From positions 1-45,764 of the forward strand of contig PYGV01000011.1 in NCBI GenBank assembly GCA_003022385.1: a DNA stretch of 45,764 bases, read 5' to 3'. This DNA comes from a filamentous cyanobacterium CCP3 (GTDB lineage: Bacteria > Cyanobacteriota > Cyanobacteriia > Phormidesmidales > Phormidesmidaceae). The position numbers and the translations under genes were made by a program. A model generated the notes under the pieces. It saw nothing but the letters and a program-made list of their open reading frames with translations, ran no database searches and had not been told where the DNA came from. Positions 32,420 through 41,041 of this stretch are shown here, piece by piece (positions within the stretch are counted from its first letter, which is position 1; every line of letters begins with the position of its first letter).

Positions 32420-34639
32420 CTATAGCCAAAACTGTCGATCGCCTTCCAACAGACTGCTTGGGTAGATTCCTTTAAGCCGCAATCCAGCCACACGATCTGC
32501 CCCATATATTGGCATGGGTAAGCGAGGTGCTTTTAGAGCACCATGATGAAGCAATGTGAGTTTCAAAGTTGTTTCAACGACTTTCTCAATTGGTGCAGGC
32601 TGCCCTGCATTGTGTACTGTTAAACGGAGAGGCCTGGCTAAACCTACCCGCTCAGAGACCTGTGTCGTAATCAACACCGCCTCACGAGAAGACAACCGGA
32701 GTGCTAAACCCTGTGATGGTGCAGCCAAAGTCTTTTGTCTCAAGTTGTACAACCTGGGGATACCAGATTTTCGGCATTCCACTAAAATAAACTTGGCCCC
32801 GATCGCCTGTGCTCTTTCCAAAAGATTTGGAACTTCTCTACCACAAAAGCGTCCATCTCGGTAAATGAAAATAGTTTTGTCTTCTAACGTTGCCGGTAGC
32901 AAGCGTTCTAATAACCTCTGAGGGATTTCTTCGCCCTCTAATAAAGCGTCCTCTAAGAGGTAATTAATAAATTCCCCTTGCTTCCCATAAAGCCGCACAC
33001 TGGCACAGGCATTAAGCGTTCCAGCAAGTTTGACTTTTGTTGATCGCGAGATGTCTAACCCAATAAAGTAGTCGGCGATTTCCAACGGCTCCGCCAAAAT
33101 AAAAGGTAAATTCCCTAGCTTTGCCAAAATTCCTGGAACAACCTGGTTCAGAACTTGTCCATGCTCGACATCAGTTAACGTGCCATCATAAATAACCTGA
33201 CTGGCAATATTTCGGCGTAGGAGCAGCGAGTAGACCAGATGATACAAACTGCCACCGTCCTGGTCATCGGTGTCGCGATCGCTCTGCGGCAGAAAGGTTA
33301 ACACAATATCAACTGGAACCGTGATCAGCTTATTAACGGTTTTCTCCAGAGCAGCTCTTGCCTCAGCACCGCTAAGATTACTAATTGATAAAGCTTTACG
33401 ATCAATGATTTCACTCTCAAACCCATAGCGTTTAAGTCGCTTTTGAGCCGCTTCCAAAAAAGCATTCACGCTACCATCGCATAACTTAAGTGCAGCAATC
33501 CGGATTATGCCAGGTTGAAAATTGGTATGACGATGATAAACTCCGCCGTTTGATAGCCCCTGTAAGACACGTCCTCGAACACCTATAACCCCTTTGCCAA
33601 ACAGCAGTGGGGTTTGGTCTACAGGGGTCACTGGTTGCCAAAAGAGATCAGGGTGCTCTGAGCTATTCAAGCTTCGTCTAATTGCAAAACCATATGGCAT
33701 TAGCACATCAGCTGCTTGTGCTTTGAAATTTGTTAGTAACTGTTGCCGCTCAGTATTAGGAATTTTGGTGAATCGTAAAAACTGCCCATAGTCAAATCCA
33801 AATTGCCCTGCTGTCTCAGCCGTAATTGAGGGACGCAGAGCAGAGAGTGGGTAGTGGAAGAGTTTTTTCCCTTTGCCAAACCGGATTGCAACCACAAACT
33901 CGCCATCGGGTGCGGTTTCGATAAAGTGTCGTGTAGCATGTCCTGCTGCAAGTTGTAAAAGGCGATCGCGATGCTCTGCAATCACACCAATAATCTGGAC
34001 AATACTTCCATTACTGCCTAGATCAAAATCCTGAACAGGCAAGCCCACCAGTAAATCCTCTGGACTTTCTTGAGCCACGTTGTTGGTGTAGAAATCCGCT
34101 AGACTTCCTGAATATGCAATTTCAGTCCGAACAGTTAATGACAATGCTGCACAATCTTCTCCCTGAAGCTCGATCGTTTCTGCCCAAAACTTAATCTTGC
34201 GGTTCACTGCTAATCCTCCAACCGATGTAACAAGGATTGGTCTGAAGGGTTGCCTTATTCGCAAAATCTGAAACGCGACTTTGGACAGAACAGATGTTGA
34301 AGCGAGCGCAGCACTATCTTCTTGAAGCTGGAGAGGTTGATCGCACAAATCTGGAACGTCTTTCTGAAGTGCTAAAAGAGCTATTTGGCACTGAGATATG
34401 TTCAGTTGTGGTTGTTGTATCGGAGTGAGTACCCACAGTCGATACTCGTGCCAAACGGCTACAGCTTGTTCCAATTTTCGGGAGAGGTGAAAACTCAAGC
34501 GATTGCCAGTCTCCTGATCAATCTCAGGGGTCACCGTAAAATTGGCAAGATTAGCTTGAGTGATGGACAGTGGAAACACTTCACTCAAAAAGACAAGTTC
34601 TTGTGAGGGAACAGCAGTAGTAGCAGTAATAACAGTCAT
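32420..34639 (-). CDS. Long prokaryotic Argonaute with apparently active PIWI domain
   Basis: The 739-aa protein is the size of characterised cyanobacterial long Argonautes. The MID region carries QVVPGILAKLGNLPFIL, typical of the guide 5'-end pocket. The PIWI domain shows the catalytic tetrad: Asp in FIGLDIS (about 529), Glu in LLEGEEIP (about 569), Asp in IYRDGRF (about 595) and Asp in YGADRVAG (about 715). This predicts a nuclease-active, long-A type enzyme that uses short guides to cut invading DNA. The start is the ATG at 34639, with AGGAG eight bases upstream, overlapping the stop of the Cas4-like gene (ATGA); an earlier frame start is not used. The N-terminal and PAZ-like regions (about 1-350) are less conserved and I cannot judge PAZ completeness. 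Confidence 0.9.
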   Translation of the reverse strand: MTVITATTAVPSQELVFLSEVFPLSITQANLANFTVTPEIDQETGNRLSFHLSRKLEQAVAVWHEYRLWVLTPIQQPQLNISQCQIALLALQKDVPDLCDQPLQLQEDSAALASTSVLSKVAFQILRIRQPFRPILVTSVGGLAVNRKIKFWAETIELQGEDCAALSLTVRTEIAYSGSLADFYTNNVAQESPEDLLVGLPVQDFDLGSNGSIVQIIGVIAEHRDRLLQLAAGHATRHFIETAPDGEFVVAIRFGKGKKLFHYPLSALRPSITAETAGQFGFDYGQFLRFTKIPNTERQQLLTNFKAQAADVLMPYGFAIRRSLNSSEHPDLFWQPVTPVDQTPLLFGKGVIGVRGRVLQGLSNGGVYHRHTNFQPGIIRIAALKLCDGSVNAFLEAAQKRLKRYGFESEIIDRKALSISNLSGAEARAALEKTVNKLITVPVDIVLTFLPQSDRDTDDQDGGSLYHLVYSLLLRRNIASQVIYDGTLTDVEHGQVLNQVVPGILAKLGNLPFILAEPLEIADYFIGLDISRSTKVKLAGTLNACASVRLYGKQGEFINYLLEDALLEGEEIPQRLLERLLPATLEDKTIFIYRDGRFCGREVPNLLERAQAIGAKFILVECRKSGIPRLYNLRQKTLAAPSQGLALRLSSREAVLITTQVSERVGLARPLRLTVHNAGQPAPIEKVVETTLKLTLLHHGALKAPRLPMPIYGADRVAGLRLKGIYPSSLLEGDRQFWL

Positions 34640-35457
34640 GCATAGATCTCCTGTACAGCAAATTGACAAACTGAATTGAACTGGCAATATTGGCAGCGAA
34701 AGCCAGGATTGGGCGGGAAAATACGATCAAACTCCGCAGGATTTTTACGGTACTTTTTCTTCTCTATCTCATGTCGTTGAGCCAAGCGTGCTAGCTCTAT
34801 ACGAATGGCATTCAGTTGACTTGTGGTTGCCGTGATTGGTTCTGACCACTTACAGAGTTCAAGGTTGTAGAATGAGGCGATCACTTGCTGACGGGGGAAA
34901 AGGTAGTTTGCAGCCAGTAGATAAACAAATGCCTGCCGTTCATCAAAATCAGAATGCCCCGTCTTCAAATCTAGGATGTGTAGCGTGCCATCTGGTTCAA
35001 GCAGGATGCAGTCGATCGCAGCGAATAAATTAAAGGTTATGTTTTCGTAGTAGAGCTTAATCGGTTCTGGGAAGCCCTCATCACCTCGACTTAAGCTAAA
35101 AATTCGCTTCTTGAGAAGAATGGGATGCTCATAGTATTGGGTTAAAATCTGGTTGAGTCGTTGCTGCGCTTCAGCAGACTGTTGATTGAGCTGCAGAATC
35201 TCAAAAACCTTCGCAACACCATCTGTATCTCTGAGTCGCTGAGGATTCAAGTGAAATTCATAAATCCCCTGTTGAGCTAATAGACCAATAGTCTGCGGAA
35301 CTGTATCTTGTGCCAAGATTGCCGCAACATCCGGTTCTCGCTTCCGAACTTTGGCATAGCCCCGCTTCATGTCACAGTGCCAATGCTCCTGCCCAACTGC
35401 CGGAGCAAATAGTGCCCAAAGGTTATAGCTTGCAAAGGGTAGCCACCTTTTCCCCAT
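34636..35457 (-). CDS. Cas4/RecB-like PD-(D/E)XK nuclease with probable Fe-S cluster, Argonaute partner
   Basis: The 273-aa protein carries AAIDCILLEPDG and HILDLKTG, giving Asp149, Asp163 and Lys165 as the PD-(D/E)XK active site, and the RecB/Cas4 motif QAFVYLLA just after. The C-terminus has CQYCQFNSVC, three cysteines that together with an N-terminal cysteine (EHWHCDM, about residue 28) match the four-cysteine Fe-S site of Cas4/AddB-type nucleases. Cas4-like nucleases recur beside prokaryotic Argonautes, where they are thought to help make guides or trim DNA ends. Here it is the first gene of a two-gene operon and its stop overlaps the Argonaute start. It is divergent from the eight-gene cluster, 174 bp away. 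Confidence 0.8.
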   Translation of the reverse strand: MGKRWLPFASYNLWALFAPAVGQEHWHCDMKRGYAKVRKREPDVAAILAQDTVPQTIGLLAQQGIYEFHLNPQRLRDTDGVAKVFEILQLNQQSAEAQQRLNQILTQYYEHPILLKKRIFSLSRGDEGFPEPIKLYYENITFNLFAAIDCILLEPDGTLHILDLKTGHSDFDERQAFVYLLAANYLFPRQQVIASFYNLELCKWSEPITATTSQLNAIRIELARLAQRHEIEKKKYRKNPAEFDRIFPPNPGFRCQYCQFNSVCQFAVQEIYA

Positions 35458-35631
35458 TTCAACAGTCTCCTTATATGGCTGCTAGTAAACGTCACACCTC
35501 AATGCCAGCCCTGATCTTCAAGTTTAAATTTGGAATATACAAGGACGCACATTTGACAAATCAAAATCGTTGTGTTAACACTATAGCACAAGAAACGGCA
35601 AGACAACTTTTTTGTTGTGTTATGATGATTT
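35458..35631. promoter_or_regulatory. Divergent promoter region between Argonaute operon and eight-gene operon
   Basis: The 174-bp AT-rich spacer contains the perfect palindrome GTGTTAACAC (35572-35581) inside TTGTGTTAACAC, a second TTGTGTTA near 35614, and ACAAC-TTTTTT-GTTGT (about 35608-35623). TTGACA at 35553-35558 could serve the plus strand; TATAGT (complement of about 35580-35586) could serve the minus strand, overlapping the palindrome. A bound repressor would control both operons. The XRE-ImmA/IrrE protein downstream is the natural candidate. Confidence 0.5.
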
Positions 35632-36078
35632 ATGATTCCACCCTTTAACCAAGATGGATTATTACCACCTGGGATCCATACCACAGCTTCCTGGCAGGAG
35701 TTTGCCCATCGTTTTGGGCAAACTCCACACCGACGGAACCTGCTCTCAGGAATGAAAGCGGCTCTGTTAGGACTGCACAAGGCTGGCTGTCAGGTTGTCT
35801 ACGTCGATGGCAGTTTTGTAACGGCGAAGGAGCACCCCAATGACTTTGATATTTGCTGGGATATTGCGGGAGTCAATCCCGATTTACTAGATCCGTTGCT
35901 TCTCAAGCTTGACGATGGTCGAGTTGCTCAAAAAGTGAAGTATTTCGGTGAATTTTTCCCAGCACAGTTCCCTGAAGGAGTAAGCGGCAAAACGTTTTTA
36001 GAGTTTTTTCAAACTGATAAGGCAACTGGAAACCCCAAAGGCATTGTTGCCTTAACCCTGTGGGAGATATGGTCATGA
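35632..36078 (+). CDS. Small nucleotidyltransferase-like protein (DUF6932-like)
   Basis: The 148-aa protein contains VYVDGSFVTAKEHPNDFDICWD, the G-S...D-x-D signature of a minimal nucleotidyltransferase. Here the two acidic residues fall in NDFDICWD, after an unusually long insertion. Such small proteins resemble the MNT antitoxins and DUF6932 proteins, but catalysis is unproven. It opens the eight-gene plus-strand run and its stop overlaps the next gene's ATG (36075-36078), so it is translated with the XRE-ImmA protein. The pair looks like a regulatory or toxin-antitoxin-like module in front of the rest. The upstream start is at the first ATG after a weak site; there is no strong Shine-Dalgarno. 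Confidence 0.65.
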   Translation: MIPPFNQDGLLPPGIHTTASWQEFAHRFGQTPHRRNLLSGMKAALLGLHKAGCQVVYVDGSFVTAKEHPNDFDICWDIAGVNPDLLDPLLLKLDDGRVAQKVKYFGEFFPAQFPEGVSGKTFLEFFQTDKATGNPKGIVALTLWEIWS

Positions 36079-37538
36079 TTAAGAATGAGCGGCAATACCG
36101 CATTACTAAAGCTCAAATTGAAAAGTTCTCAAATGCCTTCGCTCAACTGTCGGCTTCAACTCAGCAGGATCAGTCTGTCCATCCCATCTTGCTGAAAGCC
36201 GAGAGGGAGTCGGTGGAGTCTCAGCTTGCGGAACTGCGAATCCAAGTTGAAGAGTATGAGGCATTGAAGGAAGGACAACAAGCTGTACTGGAATTAGATT
36301 CACTTGACGCATTACCGCGAGCCTTAATTAAGGCTCGGATTGCTGCCGGATTGAATCAGAAGGATTTAGCTGAGCGACTAGGGATAAAGGAGCAGCAGGT
36401 TCAACGTTATGAGGATACAGAGTACGCTTCTGCTAGCTTCACACGGCTGGTAGAAGTTAGTCGTGCGATCGGTGTTCAAGTACGCGAAGAAGTTTTGCTG
36501 CCTAGAGTTTCGCCCGCAGATTTGTTGAGCCGATTGAGCCAGGCTGGAATTGATCGCGACCTTATTCTCAACCGTTTCTTTCCAAACTTGAGTGCTGAGA
36601 CTTCACACGATGAAGATGAAGTCTCTACTAATGCCCTGGTACTTCGTGCCGCAACTGCTTTGAAACGAGTGTTTGGGTGGTCATTGGCTGATCTATTTAG
36701 CTCTAGACCGCTTCAGCTTGATTTAACTCCCCTTGGAGCTGTTCACTTCAAAGTTAATGCAAAAGCAAATCAGAAACGATTAAGTGCGTACACGGTTTAT
36801 GCTCATTTCCTGGCATTGCTTGTACTAGAAGCCACAGCAGATTTACCAGCGAAGCCGATCCCAACCGATCCAAAACAAGTTCGTGAAGCCATCTGCTCAA
36901 CGTATGGTGAACTAACGTTTTCAAATGCTTTACGGTATGTCTGGAGTTTGGGTATACCTGTTCTTCCACTGAGGGATGCTGGAGCATTTCATGGTGCATT
37001 CTGGCGCGTCAACGGACGAAACGTAATTGTTCTGAAGCAGCGCACTAGATCCTCGGCTCGCTGGCTGCTCGATCTTCTCCATGAACTTTGGCATGCTGCT
37101 CAAGAACCAGAGCGACCTGAGCGAACTGTGGTTGAAGAAGGGGATATTGCACAGGAACGGCAAGACTCACCTGAAGAAAAGACGGCTACAAGATTTGGCG
37201 AACACATTCTACTCAACGGTCGCCAAAAGGAACTGGTTGAGATGTGTACCAAAGAAGCAAAAGGTAGTATTGAGCGACTCAAGAATGTCGTGTTTAAGGT
37301 CGCTACGAGGGAGAAAGTTTTAGTTGGGGCTCTAGCAGATCACATGGCTTATCGGCTGTCACTCCAAGGTGAAAATTGGTGGGGTGCTGCAACCAATCTA
37401 CAAACGGAAGATATTGAGCCGTGGCAGATTGCTCGTGACGTACTCCTAGAGAAGATCAATTTTGAAGTTTTAAATGATGTGGATCAAACACTCTTGATAA
37501 GAGCTTTGTCGGATGACTTGCCTCAGCAGGAATTTTAG
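36075..37538 (+). CDS. XRE regulator fused to ImmA/IrrE-type metallopeptidase
   Basis: The 487-aa protein starts at the ATG at 36075, with GGGAG eight bases upstream. Its order is: an N-terminal coiled coil (to about residue 70), a Cro/CI helix-turn-helix (KARIAAGLNQKDLAERLG, KEQQVQRYED; about 85-130), a linker region of unknown fold, and a zinc metallopeptidase with LLHELWHAAQ (HExxH at about 336) followed by a downstream glutamate-containing TATRFGEHILL helix. ImmA/IrrE proteins cleave repressors upon a signal, for example DNA damage. With its own HTH, this one may both repress and de-repress the adjacent genes. It overlaps the nucleotidyltransferase-like gene and is followed 21 bp later by the zinc-ribbon gene. 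Confidence 0.8.
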   Translation: MIKNERQYRITKAQIEKFSNAFAQLSASTQQDQSVHPILLKAERESVESQLAELRIQVEEYEALKEGQQAVLELDSLDALPRALIKARIAAGLNQKDLAERLGIKEQQVQRYEDTEYASASFTRLVEVSRAIGVQVREEVLLPRVSPADLLSRLSQAGIDRDLILNRFFPNLSAETSHDEDEVSTNALVLRAATALKRVFGWSLADLFSSRPLQLDLTPLGAVHFKVNAKANQKRLSAYTVYAHFLALLVLEATADLPAKPIPTDPKQVREAICSTYGELTFSNALRYVWSLGIPVLPLRDAGAFHGAFWRVNGRNVIVLKQRTRSSARWLLDLLHELWHAAQEPERPERTVVEEGDIAQERQDSPEEKTATRFGEHILLNGRQKELVEMCTKEAKGSIERLKNVVFKVATREKVLVGALADHMAYRLSLQGENWWGAATNLQTEDIEPWQIARDVLLEKINFEVLNDVDQTLLIRALSDDLPQQEF

Positions 37539-37559
37539 AAGTTATGGAGGTTAAACGTA

Positions 37560-38189
37560 ATGTCGGATGATTGGAATGTTGAGGAGGAGTTAAAACCACT
37601 CAAACTAAAATGTACTAGCTCAGACTGCAAAAATGGGCATCACTCGTATAGACCGACACCTAAACAAAAAGCAGCAAATACAGTAGGCCAGTGTCGATCC
37701 TGTAATGAGATGGCTCCCTTTGAGTGGGAGCGGTTACATAAGCTTGATCCCGAAGACCTAGACTATACGATCGCTGCCTTGAAGAATGAACTCATTCGCC
37801 AACATTACTGGACAAATGAGATTCCCCAGAAGGTCGAGAATTATGCCCGCCGTAAGGGTGTAAAAGGAATGGAGGGGGCAGTAGAAAAGCGGATTCGCAA
37901 CTCTATGAGTCCACCCGCCAATGATTTTGATGGGCGTCAGACGCCTGTCGAGGATTCAGCCAAGGTTAATGCAGTTCACTTTGCTCAGCACGCCACCGCT
38001 TCTTGTTGCCGTAAATGTATGGAGTATTGGCATGGCATTCCTCGATATCACTCACTTACAGAAGATGAGATATCGTATTTGTCCAGGTTAGGAATGAGAT
38101 TCATCAGTGAACGATTTCCGTTACTAACGGAAACAGGAGAGAAAGTCTCACCCATTCGTAAGGCTGGCAAATCAAACACTAAAGGTTAA
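37560..38189 (+). CDS. Cys-rich zinc-binding protein (DUF4186-like C-terminus)
   Basis: The 209-aa protein has two cysteine groups. The N-terminal part, KCTSSDCKNGHH then CRSCNE, is a zinc ribbon of the C-x4-C...C-x2-C kind. The C-terminal part, HATASCCRKCMEYWHGI, combines paired Cys with His. That second motif resembles the DUF4186 family, a call I make from memory and hold loosely. A basic helical region (PQKVENYARRKGVKG) lies between. No enzyme motif is seen; RNA/DNA binding, or acting as a metal-binding partner of the radical SAM enzyme, is possible. It is preceded by GGAGG near 37545 and lies 36 bp before the radical SAM gene. It belongs to the same plus-strand operon. Confidence 0.65.
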   Translation: MSDDWNVEEELKPLKLKCTSSDCKNGHHSYRPTPKQKAANTVGQCRSCNEMAPFEWERLHKLDPEDLDYTIAALKNELIRQHYWTNEIPQKVENYARRKGVKGMEGAVEKRIRNSMSPPANDFDGRQTPVEDSAKVNAVHFAQHATASCCRKCMEYWHGIPRYHSLTEDEISYLSRLGMRFISERFPLLTETGEKVSPIRKAGKSNTKG

Positions 38190-38224
38190 AAGTAAACGAA
38201 GTAAAAGCAAACGGAGTAAAAGCT

Positions 38225-39238
38225 GTGGTAGCGATTAATACTGAGGTTCTCTCTTCACGTTATCGAGAAGCATCTGTTGATTTGCAGAATAAGCGATTGC
38301 TGATCACCAATTTCCATAATACACAGCAGGAAAACGATTTAAAAGAGGCTCCTAATTGCAAAGGATTTGGGCGTATTCGGCACTTCAGACGATTGAATAA
38401 CAATGGCTGGCCCTCTAACCCGTTACCGATAGATCCAGCTTGTAAAGCACTAGGTCTACAAGCAACCAACATGATTCGAGCACAAGTTTTTCAGAGTGCA
38501 GCTTGTAATTGGCGATGTTGGTACTGCTTCGTTCCATTTGAACTGCTGTCCGCAAATCGTAAATATTCCGAGTGGATGAGTCCATCGCAATTGGTCGATC
38601 TTTATCTAGACCAACCCGATCCTCCTTCAATGATTGATTTAACAGGAGGACAACCCGACTTAATTCCAGAGTGGGTTCCCTGGATGATGACTGAACTGAA
38701 AGAGCGGGGATTAGAGCACCAAATTTACCTCTGGTCCGACGACAACTTGAGCAACGATTACTTTTGGCAGTTTTTATCAGACTCAGATCTTGAGCTTATT
38801 GCAGCTTATCCAAACTATGGTCGGGTCTGTTGCTTTAAAGGATTTAATTCTGAGTCTTTTGCATTTAATACTCGTGCTGAACCTGATCTCTTCAATCGAC
38901 AGTTTCAACTAATAAAGCGATTGCTGGAGTTAGGAATTGACATCTATGCTTACGCAACATTCACAACACCGGCAGTCTCAGAAATTGCTGCAGATATGAC
39001 TCGCTTTGTCGATCGACTTCAGGAAATAGATTACAACCTTCCACTCCGAACGGTTCCATTAGAAATTCAAATGTTTACCCCAATCAAGGAGAGGCTAAAT
39101 GATGGAATTCAAGTGGCATTGAAGAATCAGTACCTTGCGATTGAAGCTTGGAAAACAGAATTGGAAAGTCGGTACTCCAGTATAGAGCGGTCACAATCAA
39201 TCACAGATGTAACTTTACACACGAAGCAATTTCTATGA
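38225..39238 (+). CDS. Radical SAM enzyme
   Basis: The 337-aa protein starts at GTG 38225, with GGAG eight bases upstream. It has the cluster motif CNWRCWYC (Cys94, Cys98, Cys101; C-x3-C-x2-C) that binds a [4Fe-4S] cluster and S-adenosylmethionine, and DLTGGQPDLIPEW near 138-150 in the place of the usual GGEP. The barrel region continues to about residue 290 and there is no SPASM-type second cysteine cluster at the C-terminus (a lone VCCF pair sits near 200). The overall look is of the PFL-activase/QueE-like short class rather than viperin. The substrate is unknown. It sits between a Cys-rich protein and a DPPW methyltransferase, with the latter's start overlapping its stop, so a shared nucleotide or tRNA/DNA substrate is plausible. 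Confidence 0.85.
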   Translation: MVAINTEVLSSRYREASVDLQNKRLLITNFHNTQQENDLKEAPNCKGFGRIRHFRRLNNNGWPSNPLPIDPACKALGLQATNMIRAQVFQSAACNWRCWYCFVPFELLSANRKYSEWMSPSQLVDLYLDQPDPPSMIDLTGGQPDLIPEWVPWMMTELKERGLEHQIYLWSDDNLSNDYFWQFLSDSDLELIAAYPNYGRVCCFKGFNSESFAFNTRAEPDLFNRQFQLIKRLLELGIDIYAYATFTTPAVSEIAADMTRFVDRLQEIDYNLPLRTVPLEIQMFTPIKERLNDGIQVALKNQYLAIEAWKTELESRYSSIERSQSITDVTLHTKQFL

Positions 39239-40536
39239 CAATTACTGAAATCGAATCACATGCGTTTGAGCAGTCTGTTGAACAATGGATTTTTGATGCA
39301 GTTGGAAATGGTGCCACTACGTTTGAGCAACTGATCAAGTTACTTCCTAGCGTCGATCCAATTATTGCCTTCAAAGCTCTACAAAAAGTTCAGTCTTCGC
39401 TGCCAGCTCTCAAGAATAACTCATGTACATTGGTTAACTCAGCATTGTGGAAGCAATCAAAGCCTACTCCCACTCACCATCAAAAATCACTTCCACCGCC
39501 TCATCCCCTTGATTACGATTGGAGATTTACCGATTCGACCGTTGAATATTTATTACAAAAATGTGCGGAAGCAACTCGCTCTCATGATACAATTGCACTA
39601 CTTGGAACCCCTAGTCTTCTATGGGTAGGAACCGATCCAGCCTATCAACGAAGCACGGTGTTACTTGAGGCAAACACAGTGATGACAAATTGCTTGTCTA
39701 GCACGGTCTTAGGTTCCCGAATAGTAGAGTGCGACCTACTAAGAGATATACTACCTAATCTATCTGTTGATGCTGTTGTAATGGATCCCCCCTGGTATCC
39801 AGAATACATTCAATCATTTCTTTGGGACGCATGCCAGTTTTGCAAGATGAACGGACACATCTTAATCAGCCTTCCACCAATTGGCACTAGACCGGGGATT
39901 GAGAGGGAGTGGCAAGAAACTTTGACTTGGGCGAACCAACTAGGACTTCAGCTTATCCATTTAGAAGAACTGTCTCTGTCTTACCTGACTCCTTTATTCG
40001 AGCGTAATGTTTTTAGAGTTGCAGGGATTCATTGTGTTCCGCAGAATTGGAGACGAGGTAATTTAGCTGTCTTCACTCGAAGATCTTCTACTAACGTTCC
40101 CCGACCTATTGTTGCTTTATCCGAGAAGGGATGGTTGGAAGTAAATCTTTCTAGTGTCAGAATTCGAGTTCGCCCTTGGAACAGTTCGGAGTTTGCCGAT
40201 CCAAGTCTAGTTTCAGTTATTCCTGGTGATGTGTTGACCTCCGTTAGCCGCCGAGATCCTCGACGTCAGCTTGCAGATGTTTGGACTTCTGGAAATAGAA
40301 TTTTTTCTTGCCTAGGAAGGGGTATACTATGGCATATTTTGGATGCTATATCGAGAGATTATCCACCCCATAGTGCTGTAGAAGCTTTTATAGGGCGGGC
40401 GCTGCAACCAAGAGAAATTGGTCTTGTTTCTAATGCAATAGAGCAAGTCCTCGATATTGTTAATTTGGAACGAAAGGAGAACTTACTCTTTGGAGACCAC
40501 TGGAGCAGTACAAACTTCACTTTTGCCGCTAGCTAG
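39235..40536 (+). CDS. DPPW-motif SAM-dependent methyltransferase
   Basis: The 433-aa protein starts at ATG 39235, overlapping the radical SAM stop by four bases. Residues 1-100 look like a winged-helix or helical N-terminal domain. The methyltransferase domain contains IALLGTPSLLW (a motif I variant) near 120 and AVVMDPPWYP (motif IV, DPPW at 184-187), as in MT-A70 and some N6-adenine methylases. DPPW specifically recalls adenine-N6 methylases acting on RNA or DNA. The last 150 residues (after CVPQNWRRGNLAVF) are a separate domain of unknown fold. It is preceded by and overlapped with neighbours, so it is part of the operon. The usual GxG of motif I is replaced by GTP, an oddity to check structurally. 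Confidence 0.75.
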   Translation: MTITEIESHAFEQSVEQWIFDAVGNGATTFEQLIKLLPSVDPIIAFKALQKVQSSLPALKNNSCTLVNSALWKQSKPTPTHHQKSLPPPHPLDYDWRFTDSTVEYLLQKCAEATRSHDTIALLGTPSLLWVGTDPAYQRSTVLLEANTVMTNCLSSTVLGSRIVECDLLRDILPNLSVDAVVMDPPWYPEYIQSFLWDACQFCKMNGHILISLPPIGTRPGIEREWQETLTWANQLGLQLIHLEELSLSYLTPLFERNVFRVAGIHCVPQNWRRGNLAVFTRRSSTNVPRPIVALSEKGWLEVNLSSVRIRVRPWNSSEFADPSLVSVIPGDVLTSVSRRDPRRQLADVWTSGNRIFSCLGRGILWHILDAISRDYPPHSAVEAFIGRALQPREIGLVSNAIEQVLDIVNLERKENLLFGDHWSSTNFTFAAS

Positions 40537-41041
40537 TAATTTGCAGCTAGCCGTGAGGGATGATCCATTTTGGGAGGATTATCTATCCCCCCTGATTGAA
40601 TCGGCACCTCTGCCGTTTTCACTTCATCTTGCAATTTTTGTGGAGCCATATCTTCAGTTCGTTTTAGAGGGAAAAAAAACTATAGAGTCGCGTTTCTCAA
40701 CGCGTCGCTTTGCTCCTTACGATCAAGTTGAAAAGGGGGATGTAATTCTTCTAAAACGGTCCTCTGGTCCCATTCTTGGGATTTGTCAAGTAGCTTATCC
40801 ATGGTTTTACCAACTTGAGCCAGACTCGTGGGCAAGCATTCAAAAAGATTTTGCTGAGGCTTTGTGTGCGCAAGATCCTGAGTTTTGGAAACAGCGCGAA
40901 TCTGCTTCTTACGCAACTTTAATTCGTATTCAACGTGTAAAATCTATTGCTCCAATTAAATATGTGAAACGCGATCGTAGAGGATGGGTAGTTCTACAAG
41001 ATAGGGTAAAGCAGTTAAAACTTAATCTTGAAGTCGTATGA
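40490..41041 (+). CDS. ASCH-domain protein
   Basis: No ATG is available within the frame, so the start must be non-standard. I choose TTG at 40490 because AAAGGAGA precedes it by about ten bases (40474-40480); another TTG at 40457 is possible. It overlaps the methyltransferase by 47 bases. The 183-aa product has an ASCH domain: EPYLQFVLEGKKTIESRFS, then EKGDVILLKRSSGPILGICQV. The GKKTIESR signature is conserved in this PUA-like fold, which binds RNA or modified bases, and some ASCH proteins are nucleases or deaminase-like hydrolases. Its stop overlaps the kinase start by four bases. An ASCH domain between a base methyltransferase and nucleotide enzymes fits a modified-nucleotide pathway. Confidence 0.75.
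   Translation: METTGAVQTSLLPLASNLQLAVRDDPFWEDYLSPLIESAPLPFSLHLAIFVEPYLQFVLEGKKTIESRFSTRRFAPYDQVEKGDVILLKRSSGPILGICQVAYPWFYQLEPDSWASIQKDFAEALCAQDPEFWKQRESASYATLIRIQRVKSIAPIKYVKRDRRGWVVLQDRVKQLKLNLEVV

Noticed and set aside
38225-39238. Prokaryotic viperin
   Set aside because: The cluster motif CNWRCWYC and TGGQP segment lack the viperin-type residues around the cysteines and no viperin C-terminal signature is seen.
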